The notes below the pieces were generated by a model. The model had not been told where the DNA came from. It worked only from the letters and a program-made list of their open reading frames with translations, and ran no database searches. A stretch of DNA of 64,000 nucleotides from Limanda limanda (taxonomy: Eukaryota; Chordata; Actinopteri; Pleuronectiformes; Pleuronectidae), in contig NC_083655.1 in the NCBI RefSeq assembly GCF_963576545.1, forward strand, positions 3,239,871 through 3,303,870, given 5' to 3'. The position numbers were made by a program, and so were the translations under genes. The stretch's first letter is position 1, and each line of letters opens with the position of its first letter. This document shows positions 1 to 12,054 of this stretch, piece after piece.

Positions 1-604
<604 letters not shown>

Positions 605-722
605 CTTCGTTGTCCTTCAGGGTGAAGTTGGGATTCACCGGCAGCTGGCTGGGCAGAGCGAAGCTGAACCGCTGTCCGTTGGCAAAGTCGTCTTTATCCA
701 CCGCGGTGACCGTCTGGATCAC
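605..722 (-). CDS. cdh7: cdh7 coding exon 9: EC5 (last exon in window)
   Basis: This 118-bp exon has no ATG and is short, but its frame is open throughout. It starts VIQTVTAVDKDDFANGQRFS after acceptor GACGACAG and ends LPVNPNFTLKDNE plus one base at donor GAAG|GTAATT. Cadherin-7 has DKDDFANGPRF and LPVNPNFTLKDNED in the same places. NFT is a conserved glycosylation site. The next exon (end of EC5 and transmembrane segment) is not found in bases 1-604, so the protein is cut by the window edge. Confidence 0.93.
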
Positions 723-2543
723 CTGTCGTCCAGGGAGACAAGAGGACGGGTAAACAACACCTCCATCATTACACCCCCGTGTGATCCCCTCTAATTACAA
801 GCAGGACAAGTTACACCAACTGGTCCTGTAACATATCTTCCTCCACCCGTCCCTGACAGACAGTGGCTGGTTGGGGCACTGGTCTTCCAGAGCATGTGGC
901 ATGTGGCTGGCATCTAACACGGCCCGGGGAGCTCTCAGGTCCACCTCGCTGACACTTACGTCAACTTGTTATCCTTAATTGGTAAAAGGTACAGTGAGCT
1001 CGGGGATGGAGCCGCCGGTGAGAGAAAAATGACCTAATATCCTCCGTCACCGTGGGAACGTCTTATCTTCCATGTGAGGTTCCAGGCATCGCTGTGCCGC
1101 TGGTGCACTCTCGAACAAACCTTTGTGTTTGACTGTGCAGTGAAACCAGGAGCTTTGTTTGTGCTCGGGTTCATTTATGTGGATGTTCCGGTTGATGGAG
1201 TTTTCCATCGATAAGGAAAAGAAAACACTAAGTTAATCTGTGGGAAGCAGCGTTATGGGACCTGAGAAACCATCACGTCCTTGTTGGTTTCTAAGTGGAA
1301 ACTCATTCTCTATAATGTAATATTTGGTTTTGAACATTATGAGAGTGTTTCTGCTATTATCCAGGAAGTCATTGATCTTTTGGTGGTCTGTACACTTTCA
1401 TGTTTAGAATGCTTATAGCTGAACTATAGGGTTTGCACCTAAATGCGGAACTATAACTGATAAATCACTGAGAATATTTAAATGTTGACGGAGTCTTTAT
1501 ATATTAGCTGGAGCAGCTCTTCAAGACATTAGCGCACTTGTTTAGGATTCCAGGAAACTCAGAGAGCAAATGTAGATCATCTCACGTGATGCTACAGAGG
1601 AGAAGTGAGGAAAGGAAAAAGTATTAACACAACCAGATTTCCTCTAATCCAAAAAACAGATCATTTAATTTTTTCAGTTCAAAATTAAAAGCACTAATCT
1701 TGATTGTGTGAATGTGTTTTAAAAGCATCATTTGAATGAATGTATAATATTCGACTGCTGTATTGTTGCTCTGTTCACCTGCGGTTTAAAAGACCTATGA
1801 TTAAAACAGCGATTTAACTTTTAATGGGAAGTGTTGATTTGGATTGACACTTGGCAACTAATTAGAAAAATACCGAGCACAGTGGCACGAGCGTTGAGGT
1901 GCAAACAGATTTTAAAAGATTAATGAGCTGCTCCATTCTTTCTCTCACTGTCTCATTCAACACATTATCATTCTTCCCACTTAATCCCACTGGGCCACGG
2001 ATCCGGAGGCTACACGGCAACCGTAACTCAAACAGAACGTAAACTTTAATTCAAACTTTTCTTCCACTGGCTTGAATCTATTAAAAATGTATTTAGCTGC
2101 GTCTCCCCAGTTTTTAACTCCCATCATCCTTTTCACTGAAACCCTCTTTCGGCCATTTCCAGCCGCTGATTGCTCTATATCTCCGAAACCCTTCTCAATT
2201 CAAATGAATCAAAGACTGCAGACAGCAAATTGGAATGAGCTTCGGTTCAGGATTGTCATGGTTTGCTGATGAGATACTCATTTTGAATGAGGGATGATTA
2301 AGCAGCTCACTGCGGCGTCGACACAGATCTCAGTGAGCAGCCCGGGCGTCTGAGGGAAATAACAGCTCCGAACAGAATGCATGTATTCACAGGGAGGGCT
2401 GAGCTCGCGACACTTTCCCTCTGAGGTGTGGAGAGATTTGAACGTGTGAGGTGAGAGGGGAAGACAAACACGGTGACACACACACACACACACACAGGTG
2501 TTACACATTGTTTCTCTCTCTCGGGCGAGTACTCGGCCCTCAC
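723..2543. other. intron 8
   Basis: Intron of 1821 bp between the 122-bp and 118-bp exons. It is AT-rich unique-looking sequence from about 1300 to 2060 and has a short AC repeat at 2476-2496 next to the donor. No further exon or mobile element was recognised. Confidence 0.8.
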
Positions 2544-2665
2544 CTGTCCCGGCCTCGAGCTCTCACACACGATGACCTCCTCGTCTGTGGCTATTTCTGG
2601 CGGGTTGTCGTTCACGTCCAGGACCTGAACGTTCACAGGGACCTGGCTGAGGAGGCTGGGGTTGT
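2544..2665 (-). CDS. cdh7: cdh7 coding exon 8: end of EC4, start of EC5
   Basis: This 122-bp exon starts by completing an aspartate codon and reads NPSLLSQVPVNVQVLDVNDN, then PPEIATDEEVIVCESSRPGQ, ending in phase 0 at donor CAG|GTGAGG. LDVNDNPPE is the EC4-EC5 linker and VCES opens EC5; cadherin-7 has VCENSKPGQ. Its acceptor CATCCAG lies directly against a 43-bp CT repeat that seems to act as the polypyrimidine tract. Confidence 0.94.
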
Positions 2666-2668
2666 CTG

Positions 2669-2671
<3 letters not shown>

Positions 2672-2714
<43 letters not shown>
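2672..2714. repeat. (GA)n / (CT)n microsatellite at a splice acceptor
   Basis: A 43-bp GA array on plus, which is CT on the transcribed strand. It ends six bases before the acceptor AG of the 122-bp exon, so it forms the polypyrimidine tract of that exon. Confidence 0.97.
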
Positions 2715-2717
<3 letters not shown>

Positions 2718-3627
2718 GGGAGAGGGAGAGCATGTGACAGGGAAGATGAAAGTCAAATGTGAGCCGTAATAACAAAGTGGAGCATCAGCGCTGTAAATTG
2801 AAACTGGGACACACTGTGCTCCTCGGGTTGGACTGCTTATGTTCTTTGTCTCAGACTGCGTCACTTTAAAAACACTGAGGGACGCAGAAGCAGAAGTGTG
2901 TGTTAAAGCACATTTGATCATCTTTGTGCAGCGTTGTGTTGTCCCAGTTGGTGTGTGCAGCTCTAATGTAGTACATCGCCTAAGTCTTTTTCTGGTGGAG
3001 CAGTACAATAGAGTAATTTAACACTTGAACTCTGCTTCTGCTTTATGGAAATGGACGGAGCTCCTATGCAAGGTGGTGGGCTCTCACCCAGCAGGGTCCC
3101 TGGGTCCCCAGCAGAGGAGCAGGAGATTTACTGGGTGGCTTCCAGGTGTGAGTTTATATTCTGCAGTGTGCAGGGCGGCACTGAGAGATATAGCATGCTC
3201 ACTCAGCAAGACCCTCCTCGAGCAGAACAGAGCCGTGCAGGTGCAGCCGTCTCTCTTTTAAATTAATGCTCAAGGCTTTTTATTGACGTCATCTTGTGTC
3301 GAGAAGGTCAAAAGGTTTAGAACCTCGAGAATGCTCCAGCTGTTTTCAGGGTTTCTAAAATGAAACGTAGAGAATCCAGCAGCGGTTCACATTTACAGTG
3401 TCGACAAGGCAAATTATGACAAATGAGAATTATTGCCGTGTTTTAATTAATATTTGCCTGTTGCAGGAATTCCTCGCAGGCTGGTTCTCATCCTCTAATT
3501 CTGTGAATCATCCTCGTGCTGCAGGACCAACAACCTTCATCCTTCTGTTATGTGTCTTTTGTCCTAATGTGCAGGGACAGTGTGTTCCAACAAGGCCTGG
3601 ACATAAGAATTGTAAGGCTTTAGCCCG

Positions 3628-3866
3628 GATCTTTTTGTGTGGAGTTTGCATGTTCTCCCCGTGTCTTTGTGTGTTTTCTCCGACTTCCTCCCTCTGCGTG
3701 AAGCCGTGCAAATTGGGGTTATGTTGACTTGAGACTCCAAATAGACCGGAGGCTTAAAACATGTGAGGGGTTTGTCATTGTGTGTTGGACCTGTGATGGA
3801 CTTGCAACCAGTCCTGGGTTTGTCCCCGGCAAAGGATAAGCTGCATAGATAATGGACAGATGGAAG
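3628..3866 (+). mobile_element. decayed retroposon 3' end (fish LINE/SINE type)
   Basis: Contains the phrase GTGTGGAGTTTGCATGTTCTCC, then GACTTCCTCC, a segment like 'ctgtgatggacttgcaaccagtcctggg', and a tail ATAGATAATGGACAGATGG. This order matches the widespread teleost repeat that ends in GATGGATGG-like tails. I assign it only to a non-LTR retroposon group; an RTE-type source is likely but was not checked. It is diverged and carries no coding capacity. Confidence 0.65.
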
Positions 3867-5386
3867 GAACCTTCCAGGTTTCATCTACTTCCATTGTCAA
3901 AAATAAAGACTTACTTTCTATGGAATTTAAGCACATTTTCAGTATTTGGTGCATCTGAGTGCTTTGTGTCTGCAGCCCTGTGTCCTTGTTCACTCAGGAA
4001 TGGTTAAAGAGGTGTAACTGTATCATTGAGCCTCTGGACGGCGTCTCGGTGTGTAACCGTAGCCTTGAATACTAAGGAGAGCCGAGGAGATAAAGACACA
4101 TTAGCATTCAGCTCCTTCGCCGGTTGGCAGGAGATTCGTCTAATTGTGATTACAAATTACCCAAGTTACCTGATAGCCATTCTTGAAGTTAGCGGGGCCT
4201 GCATTGATTTTAATTAATTTTCAATGTAGGAGAGGACATTGAAACAATTGGGACTAATTTGATTTTTTTGAGGTAATTATAAGGAAAATGCACTTTGAAT
4301 GCATTCTAATCAAAATGCTAAATAAACTCATTCATCCCAGTTTTCTGCAGACTTTGATTGTTAATCTCACTATTGACTCATCTGATGTCTTTGGTCTTTG
4401 ATTACAGTTAATAATTCTTTTAAAAACAGTCTTTGCTTCTTCAAATTGGAAATTTGTGCAAATTTGATCCACCGATGAAGATTGGAAATCGACCAAATTA
4501 TTTATTCAAAATGATAAAAGACTTTAAAATTACCAAACAAATGTGTTTTTCTTGATTTAAGCTTTGTTTTACTCTTGGCCGGGGCATATTTGTGCAATAA
4601 ATACACTATGACTGCGAAAAAGCATGACAGTAAAACATTTGTGTGTTCGGAAATAGGTTCAACGCACAGTGTAGTAACTGTCATACTCCCTTAAAAGGTT
4701 GGAGGACTGGTCGAGGATAAAGTTTGAACAATGGCCAGTAAAGAAGTGAAGAAGCTGCAGGTCACAGCCAGTAAAAGCAGTTGTGTTCCCTCGGTGTTCT
4801 GCACAGTGAACGTGTGTCCATCAACATTTACAGTGTCCCAGTGAAGTGTGTGTGATCAACACGTTAAAGTGAATATCTGCCGACTCTGTGCTTCACATTT
4901 TATTCAGTAGTTATCGGAGACGGGTGTGGTGTGGTGGGGGGGGAGCTGGGTCTCACACAGTTGTTCCGTTTTGACTGAACCTTTTTTCTTTTTGTTGATA
5001 TTGATTTTGACTCCAGTTTTACACTCCATGAATTTGAACCTGCGCTCTTCTCTCTGACTATGTGATCCCCTCGTGGAGTCTCGTTATCTTGTAGGAAAGC
5101 AGAAGAAACAAAACCTTCTGGGTAAAAACAATGACGTTTACACGTTGTTGCCTGAAATTGAAGGTTTACAACTACACAAAAGTTTCTATTCGCACGGAAA
5201 CATCTTCAACCTTCTAAACTTTCCAGGACGATGATGAAACTTGGATTCTTTCTGCAGATTCAAGTGCTGTGTCTAAGTGTCAGGATTCACAGAAAACACC
5301 TCCACCTCACGAACACTCTCACAGGAGCAAACACACGCAGCAGGCGCACAGCAGTCACTTAAAGGGAAAGTATCCTCGGTACCTAC

Positions 5387-5523
5387 CAACCTCCGAGGCC
5401 ATCACCGTGATGTTGTGCCACGGCATCTCCTCTCTGTCCAGAGGCTGCGTGGTCCGCACCACTCCAGTGCTCTCGTCGATTCTGAAGTACCTCTTCCCTT
5501 CTTCTTCGCTGTCCATGAAATAC
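5387..5523 (-). CDS. cdh7: cdh7 coding exon 7: EC4
   Basis: This 137-bp exon begins after acceptor CACCGACAG, completes an arginine codon and reads YFMDSEEEGKRYFRIDESTG, then VVRTTQPLDREEMPWHNITV and MASEV. It ends with one base of the next codon at donor GTTG|GTAGGT. The LDRE motif binds calcium at EC4, and NIT is a possible N-glycosylation site also present in cadherin-7 (YNIT). MDSEEEGKRYF differs most from the mammalian protein. Confidence 0.94.
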
Positions 5524-8500
5524 CTGTCGGTGGGAAAGGAGATTATTATCCAATGCTTCCACTTCAGGTGGATCATTTAATAAATGCAGTGGTGGACACA
5601 AAGAAGATGAGGGACAAGATGAAGGAGGAGAATCTGCAGGCTACGGTTAGCCGTTCTGAGTAAGAAGGAAATTCTCGATTTGCCGGTTTAAAGATATTAA
5701 ATATATATTAAAGACTTTCAAGTTGAGTGTTGAAAAAGCTAATTTAATTGACCACATTTCATTTTGTGTTTTTAAATCTGCACTACAGGGATAAGGAGGA
5801 TTGCAATGTTTATGAAAAGACGATCATATGTAACAACCACATTTTGCCAATATCTACTTTTCTTATGACCTACAAATCACCAAAAATCTCAACACACACA
5901 CACACACACACAGCTACTGACATATATAAACACAGAAGAGATGATATTCGACAATAATAACTAACAACTGTATTTTCCAAAGTCTTTTAAAAACAGACAT
6001 ATTTAATCTTTGTGGTCAAAAAGTTGATAATGCAAAAGAAGGATTTTGACATTGAGATGTCCATGATATAAATGGGTCGAACTGTAACTGCAAATTCAAA
6101 GATTTGATTCCAACCACAGCCAACCTGCAATGTATTCATGCAGAGCCCTATAATATGGACCAGTATCTTGAAGTGTGGTATTAGTATTCTAACTAAAATA
6201 GAGTACTCATAAGAAACACATATAATATGCACAAAGTCCAAAAGTTCTATAACCTTCGTTTCCCTTGATGCAACCAGCGTCTTTCAAGCCCGATGCCCGA
6301 ACTTCGGAACACAGGCTTTCTGATAGTAGTTAGCATTCTGTAAGGCCAACTCCAAATATCTGATCATATCAAAGTTAGTTTCTTCAAAACTTCTGAAAGC
6401 TGCTTCTGGAGCCGCGGATGATGCAAGACACAAGTGGTCTCGCTCATCAGACGCCGAGCAGTCAGCTTCATTAAACGCTCATCTCCATGCGGGCACTCAA
6501 AGTTTCATTGGCCGTGCTTCAGTTCACCAATGCTACCGAAGAGTTAGAAAAACAAATATCCATTTACTTCCGTATAAAACTATCAAACTATAAAATAAAC
6601 CTCGCATTAATGATCAGAAATCAAAAACCGGGCGGTGAAATGAAAGGAGCCGAAGGGAATGTTCTCAACGCTTCCATTTCAAAAGTCTCGCAGCACCTCT
6701 AATGCACATACATGAAAAGAATAATCCCAGCTGCTTTTAAATGGACTCCAGTTCTTGACAGAATGTTCTGAAGTACGCCGTTTTCTAAGTCGAGCAATTA
6801 TCTTCAATATTTAATGACAAAAGACGATTTGTCCTGCAGGCAGTGTTTACTCTGTTGTAATGGCTTTCTAGCAATGCTGTCATCAAGCGAGAAGCAAAGC
6901 AGCCGGGGGAATACAGAGCAGAAATGACTTCTCATGACTTCAAGCACATCATGAGCGTTGACGTATTTTTCCTAATTCATCTCTTAATGACCACTTTTCA
7001 TTCTCCTGAGCATAACAGACTCCAAGTTCACCTTTTTAATGTGTATGGAAAACAGAAATATGTATTAAGGGATATTAATGCCAGGATCGGATTGTTTTGA
7101 AATAATAAACTCATTTTTAAGCACAGGCTGCTTACAAGTGTATGTTGTCGTGATTTATTAAATGTTCATAACAGCAAAAAAGCTTTCAGATGTAAAAGTT
7201 ATTTTATGGCTCGGCTGAAAAACGTTGCAGCTACTTGTGCATGTTGATCTGTTGAGGTTTATTTTAACGTTCCTGCAGAGAACAACACAACGTATAAGAT
7301 ATTAACAAATCATAACGATTCATTTCTTTGAGTTGTACCTTTTAGAGGTCGATTCTTGTTTTTTAAATCTGCTATCATGTCATACATTATATAATTAACT
7401 ACCAAAGATAAAAGTCGTAGTTAATACAAACAGGATGAGAGCTGTTTCTGGTGATCATGATAATAATATGTGAGAGCAGCCAGAGGTAATGAGCCATCAC
7501 AGCTTTGATTGGATATTTAGACGTCAATTTCACAGCAGCATCTGACGTGTCACTTCAATGACATGTTTATTTCAACGGGTGCATGGGCCGACTTCTGAAG
7601 ATGAAAGCGATCCGAGCTCTGATCCCGGCTGCATTCTGCCTCCTCACACAGGCACACGGAGCAGTGGCACAGTGGTTCAGCTTGTTTTGTTCTGCCCGGG
7701 TTCACGCGGCTGTCGTTGAAAAACCTCCCGGTGCTTTCGTCTCTGTGCCGTGAACACATCGACAGTGATGAACTGAAGGAATGGACGAAGAGGAGGTATC
7801 CCACCAGGAGATGAAGGGAAACCCTTTCATATGTAGATTACCATCTTGTTTACTACACATCTTTCACCAAGTCCTAAAATCAAAAGAAACTTCTTAACCT
7901 CACGTGTTCCTGCCATTTCAAATTGTGCATCGTTCACGTAGAGGCGCAGATCTCACCTCTGTAAAACATAGGGGGCCGTGTTATATAATTCATGTCTGAG
8001 CTTCCTGCTGCTCTGCAGCCGATGGCAGGACTTTAAAGTCTCTGCACACCTATAGTCCACCCACACAGGTCCTTCCTGATTAGACCTCTCATCAGCACAG
8101 ATTGGCTTTGACTGACAGCTCCACGGCTCCACAGCTCCACTCTTGTTAATTTCCCAGCTCCCCTGGTTGACCTGTTATTACTCCTGTTGGTACAGTTGTG
8201 TGACATCATCAATTCCCACTGTAGTTCCACCTGTTTTCAGCCTGACCAGGTCTCATCAGTCACAGTAATTAAAGTTAAACCTGTGTGGGTGTGCAGAGGC
8301 TTTAAACTCTGATCCTACACCACGCAACTGCAAACGCTTCTTATTAAAATATCGGCAAAACACAATCTCATGAGGAGTTTCAGTCTAAATGAACCCAAGC
8401 GGCGCGGAGTTGAGCGTAATGTCATGAAACGATGTACCTGCGCAGAGCAAAGATATGAGATTAGTCCGCCGCCCGAGGCTAATATCAATCTCTCTCCAGC

Positions 8501-9436
8501 AGTACACAAGCATGTGTTTAGAGCGCATACAGATGTGCTAAGCTGTTGTATCGCCTCGGGTTACTTCACAGGCTTGCCAACAAAATAAAAACATATTTGA
8601 TGATGCAAAAAAAAAAAAACGAGACAGATTCATTTTGCGTTTTACAGATTATGTTGGAGGAGAATCATTTGGGGCGAATGCAGAACAGGATCCTGAAGAA
8701 ACTAGAGACTAATTAGCACCGGGCAGTGAATCTGTCTTACATTATTCAAAGTTCAAAGTTACCAGAAATCCTACTCTTAGTCATCATGTGGTGCTTAGAG
8801 ATACAAAACCAAGGCTTCTGCATGATTCTAATAATGCAGGGTTCATTATTATCGGTGAAATCAATTCAAACGATCGTGTCAAGTCGTCTTTGAATGATTT
8901 TCTACAGAGATATGACACCGGGGAGATTCAGGAAGACAAACATTTTCTTGGAGGCAGAAATAATCTAATTAGTCGACTTAAATCTCAGTGGGCGGAACCA
9001 CAGCCGTTGTTTTGCAGCAGGAGAGATTTCACTAATTTGACTGCCAAAGAATACATTCAACCCCCAAAGATGCATAAATAATACGTATTTCTATATGAAT
9101 ACATATACTGCATACATTCCTCCATCTGGTGAAGACTGCAAAGTCGTTTTCAACCTTTCTGCAAACCAATTAGTTGACAAAGTGACGTCTGGCTGCTGGT
9201 CACAGCTGAACGAGTGTAAAGTCCTAAAATTAGCATCAGGCTATTAGCAACCACTCTCTCTCTCTTTGCCCTTTTACTTCTCCACCGACGTTACTTAACC
9301 GGACACGTCTTGGAACAGCTCTGTGCAGTGATGCATAACCGATGTGACCGTGCACCTACAGAGCAGCTCTGCTTCCCACCATTTGTAATCATTTCCCCTT
9401 TGAACGCACATCTACATTCGGCGGTGAGGGTCCTAC
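5524..9436. other. intron 6
   Basis: Intron of 3913 bp. It includes an AC repeat at 5892-5912 and a 12-base poly-A near 8607. Most of it looks unique and AT-rich. No exon, RNA gene or full mobile element was recognised. Confidence 0.75.
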
Positions 9437-9690
9437 CTGACAGGGCTGTTCCTGCTGTCGGGGTCTCGAGCCGTGACGGCGCCCACCTCCGTGCCTCTCG
9501 GGGTGTTCTCGTACACATCCATGATGTAATAATCCATAGAAAAGACCGGGGCTTCGTCCACGTCTCCCACAGTTATTTTAAGGGTGGCGGTGTCTTTGAA
9601 AGAGCCGAGGAAGGAGAAGCGAGGATCCACATGTGTGTTGGTCCCCTCGATGTGGAGCGTGTAGGTCTTCTTCCTCTCGTAGTTCAGGAG
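9437..9690 (-). CDS. cdh7: cdh7 coding exon 6: end of EC3, start of EC4
   Basis: This 254-bp exon follows acceptor TTCCCACCAG and starts LLNYERKKTYTLHIEG, continuing directly from GILSLKK as in cadherin-7 (KKPLNYEKKKSYTL). It contains FKDTATLKITVGDVDEAPVF, whose DVDE is the EC3-EC4 linker, and the EC4 strand DVYENTPRGTEVGAVTARD. It ends NSPV plus AG at donor GTCAG|GTAGGA. The intron separating it from the previous exon (9691-10080) is only 390 bp, the shortest in the gene. Confidence 0.95.
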
Positions 9691-10080
9691 CTGGTGGGAA
9701 GAGGAACCACGGGGACGTGTGATTAGCACAGTCGTACGATGTAGTTGCACTTCGTTTGAACCGTGCAAGTGATAGTTTGCTGCAAATCTGCTTAATCAGC
9801 CAATGTGTGTAGAGAAGAAATGCAGAGTTGTCATTGTTAAAAACCTCATTTGTCTTTTCCTGCTGCATAAACCTTGAGAAAGTCTTATTTCTCACAGCTG
9901 GCCTCCTCCTTCTTCTCCTCATTTACTGAAACACTGCTGGATTTTTTAGTGCACTCATGCAAATAAGATTCTACAGCAGCACTCAAGGTCAAAACTCACA
10001 AAACAGACATTCTCCTGCACATTAATCTCATATATTTCCCAGAGATCTTGTTTTCTGAGTTGATGAGAGCGTGTTGTTAC

Positions 10081-10268
10081 CTTCTTGAGGCTGAGGATTC
10101 CCTCCCTCGTGTCCCGGTCGGTGGAGATGGAGAACGTGTTGGCTCCCTCGGAGTTAATGATGCTGTACTTGATGTCTGCGTTGACGCCGAGGTCCTCATC
10201 ATTGGCCTTGATCTTCCCCACAGGTTTCCCTACTTGAGCGGATTCAGGGACGTACAGCTGGTAATTTT
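10081..10268 (-). CDS. cdh7: cdh7 coding exon 5: EC3
   Basis: This 188-bp exon starts after acceptor CCTCCACAG, completes the split lysine codon and reads NYQLYVPESAQVGKPVGKIK, then ANDEDLGVNADIKYSII and ends GILSLKK at donor AAG|GTAACA, phase 0. PES and AND are the EC3 calcium ligands. This part gives the best support for cadherin-7 identity, because CDH7 has QLYVPESAQVG, KIKAND, YSIIN and REGILSLKK at the same positions, while other type II members differ. Confidence 0.95.
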
Positions 10269-11607
10269 CTGTGGAGGAAAAGTTGATGTGTAGCCATTTA
10301 GAGAAAGTTGTATAATAAAAAAAAAAACAGTTTTAAACACAGACTGATCTGCTGCACATCATTATTTTCTGAATGTCAAAAAAAGGGCTTTGTTAGGCAA
10401 TTTGAATGTATCGCCCTTTGTTCCGTAGGGGATGTCATTAAAATACTCTGCAGTGGTTCTATTGAAGCTAAATGCTAAGCTGAGGTAGATAGCGCTGCAG
10501 TGGAGCAGATCAAACTCGGAGGCAGACGATTATTCAGAAAATGTTGATGGTTTTGAAATAGTTGTTTTCCGCCCGCAGCACGAAAATGAGAAACCCTGGA
10601 CTGAGGCGGATTGTGTTTGATGAGGCACTTTCAAAGGCAAAGAAGCACAACTAAATCATTGCTTACATTTATCATGGAAATGGGGAAGATTCAGTTTGCA
10701 AAACAGAGGGTTTGGATGAATGCTCGTCTAATTTTGCTAATTTAACTGCAATATCAGACGAGTGAGCCACACGGTAATTAAGAGTAATGCATCATAGAGA
10801 GGAATGCTGAATGAGGGCAGGTCTCAATAATCTGTGATAAATGGTTAATCAATATATGAAGGAAAAAACATTTAAAATAATTTGGTCTCTGCAAATAATG
10901 ACATATTCAGGTGCTTCTTTTCATTGAAGCTGCAAAACCAGAGATTGCACAGTGAAAAAAGCCTTTGTTACTGGGGATGCACCGATCTGACTTTTTAAGT
11001 TCCAAAACCGATTTGCCGGGGAAAGCTAGTCGGTAAAATAATGTTTATTCACTCTTGCAGATGAGTCTGGTCATTTATTCTGATTTCCATCCATCCTGAG
11101 AGTGGCCACAAACGATTATCTAAATCGGTCTGTGTCTGGTGCAATAACAGAGGAGACTTATGGAATGGAGGTAATGATCAACAACAACTAAAGAACTTTA
11201 TTCCAACACTATCTACTTTCATATTACTCTAATTCTCCAATGGGATTTTGCCACTTTTTCCTATATGCCACAGTCAGCTGTTACATGTTATAATTACTAT
11301 TATTATATCACCATTATTATTATATATACTGTTGCTGCCATTACCATATACTGCTTTTATATTGGTATAATTACTATCATATATAAATATATATTATGTT
11401 ATATTATATACTATATATACTGTACTATTCTTATATACTGTCTAACATACCATTACCATCATATCATCAGTACTTTTACCATCATCTTGCCAATGCACCT
11501 TATCTACCTATTTATCTTGTGTTTCTGTTTTTTATTCTTTCTACCTCAATATTTTTTATTTTATTCTATTGTATTGTATTTTATTGTATTCAAATATACC
11601 GGCTGCT

Positions 11608-11634
11608 AATTTCCCTTCGGGGATGAATAAAGTG
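11608..11634 (+). mobile_element. retroposon 3' tail leading into ATCT array
   Basis: The short phrase AATTTCCCTTCGGGGATGAA followed by TAAAG and ATCT repeats is a common end of fish non-LTR retroposons, in which the tetranucleotide array grows from the tail. The body upstream is too degenerate to classify. Confidence 0.5.
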
Positions 11635-11844
<210 letters not shown>

Positions 11845-11886
11845 ATCATGATATGGAATGTGCTCTTCCTGCAGAGCTCTACATAC

Positions 11887-12054
11887 TTTGGGGGAACTGG
11901 GGGGGGTTGTCGTTGACGTCTGTCAGAGTGATGTTGATGGTGGTGGAGCCGGAGAGACCCCCGACCTGGCCTGCCATGTCTTTGGCTTGAATAACAACCA
12001 TGTAGTGTTCCCTGGCTTCCCGGTCCATATCAGCTAAGGCAGTCCTGATGATTC
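11887..12054 (-). CDS. cdh7: cdh7 coding exon 4: end of EC2
   Basis: This 168-bp exon starts [17 protein letters not shown] after acceptor CCTGTGCAG and ends [11 protein letters not shown] plus one base at donor CAAA|GTATGT. It carries the EC2 MDRE calcium motif, the type II signature [17 protein letters not shown], a possible N-glycosylation site (NIT) and the EC2-EC3 linker DVNDN. Its donor lies only 42 bases from the end of a 210-bp ATCT array in the following intron. Confidence 0.95.

Larger units (their letters stand above)
2666..5386. other. intron 7
   Basis: Intron of 2721 bp. It carries the CT acceptor repeat, a retroposon 3'-end remnant at about 3628-3866, and AT-rich unique-looking sequence at 4130-4700. 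No gene was recognised. Confidence 0.8.

Noticed and set aside
10974..10995. hAT-like start GGGGATGCACCGATC
   Set aside because: No matching inverted end or 8-bp duplication found downstream; too short to call.
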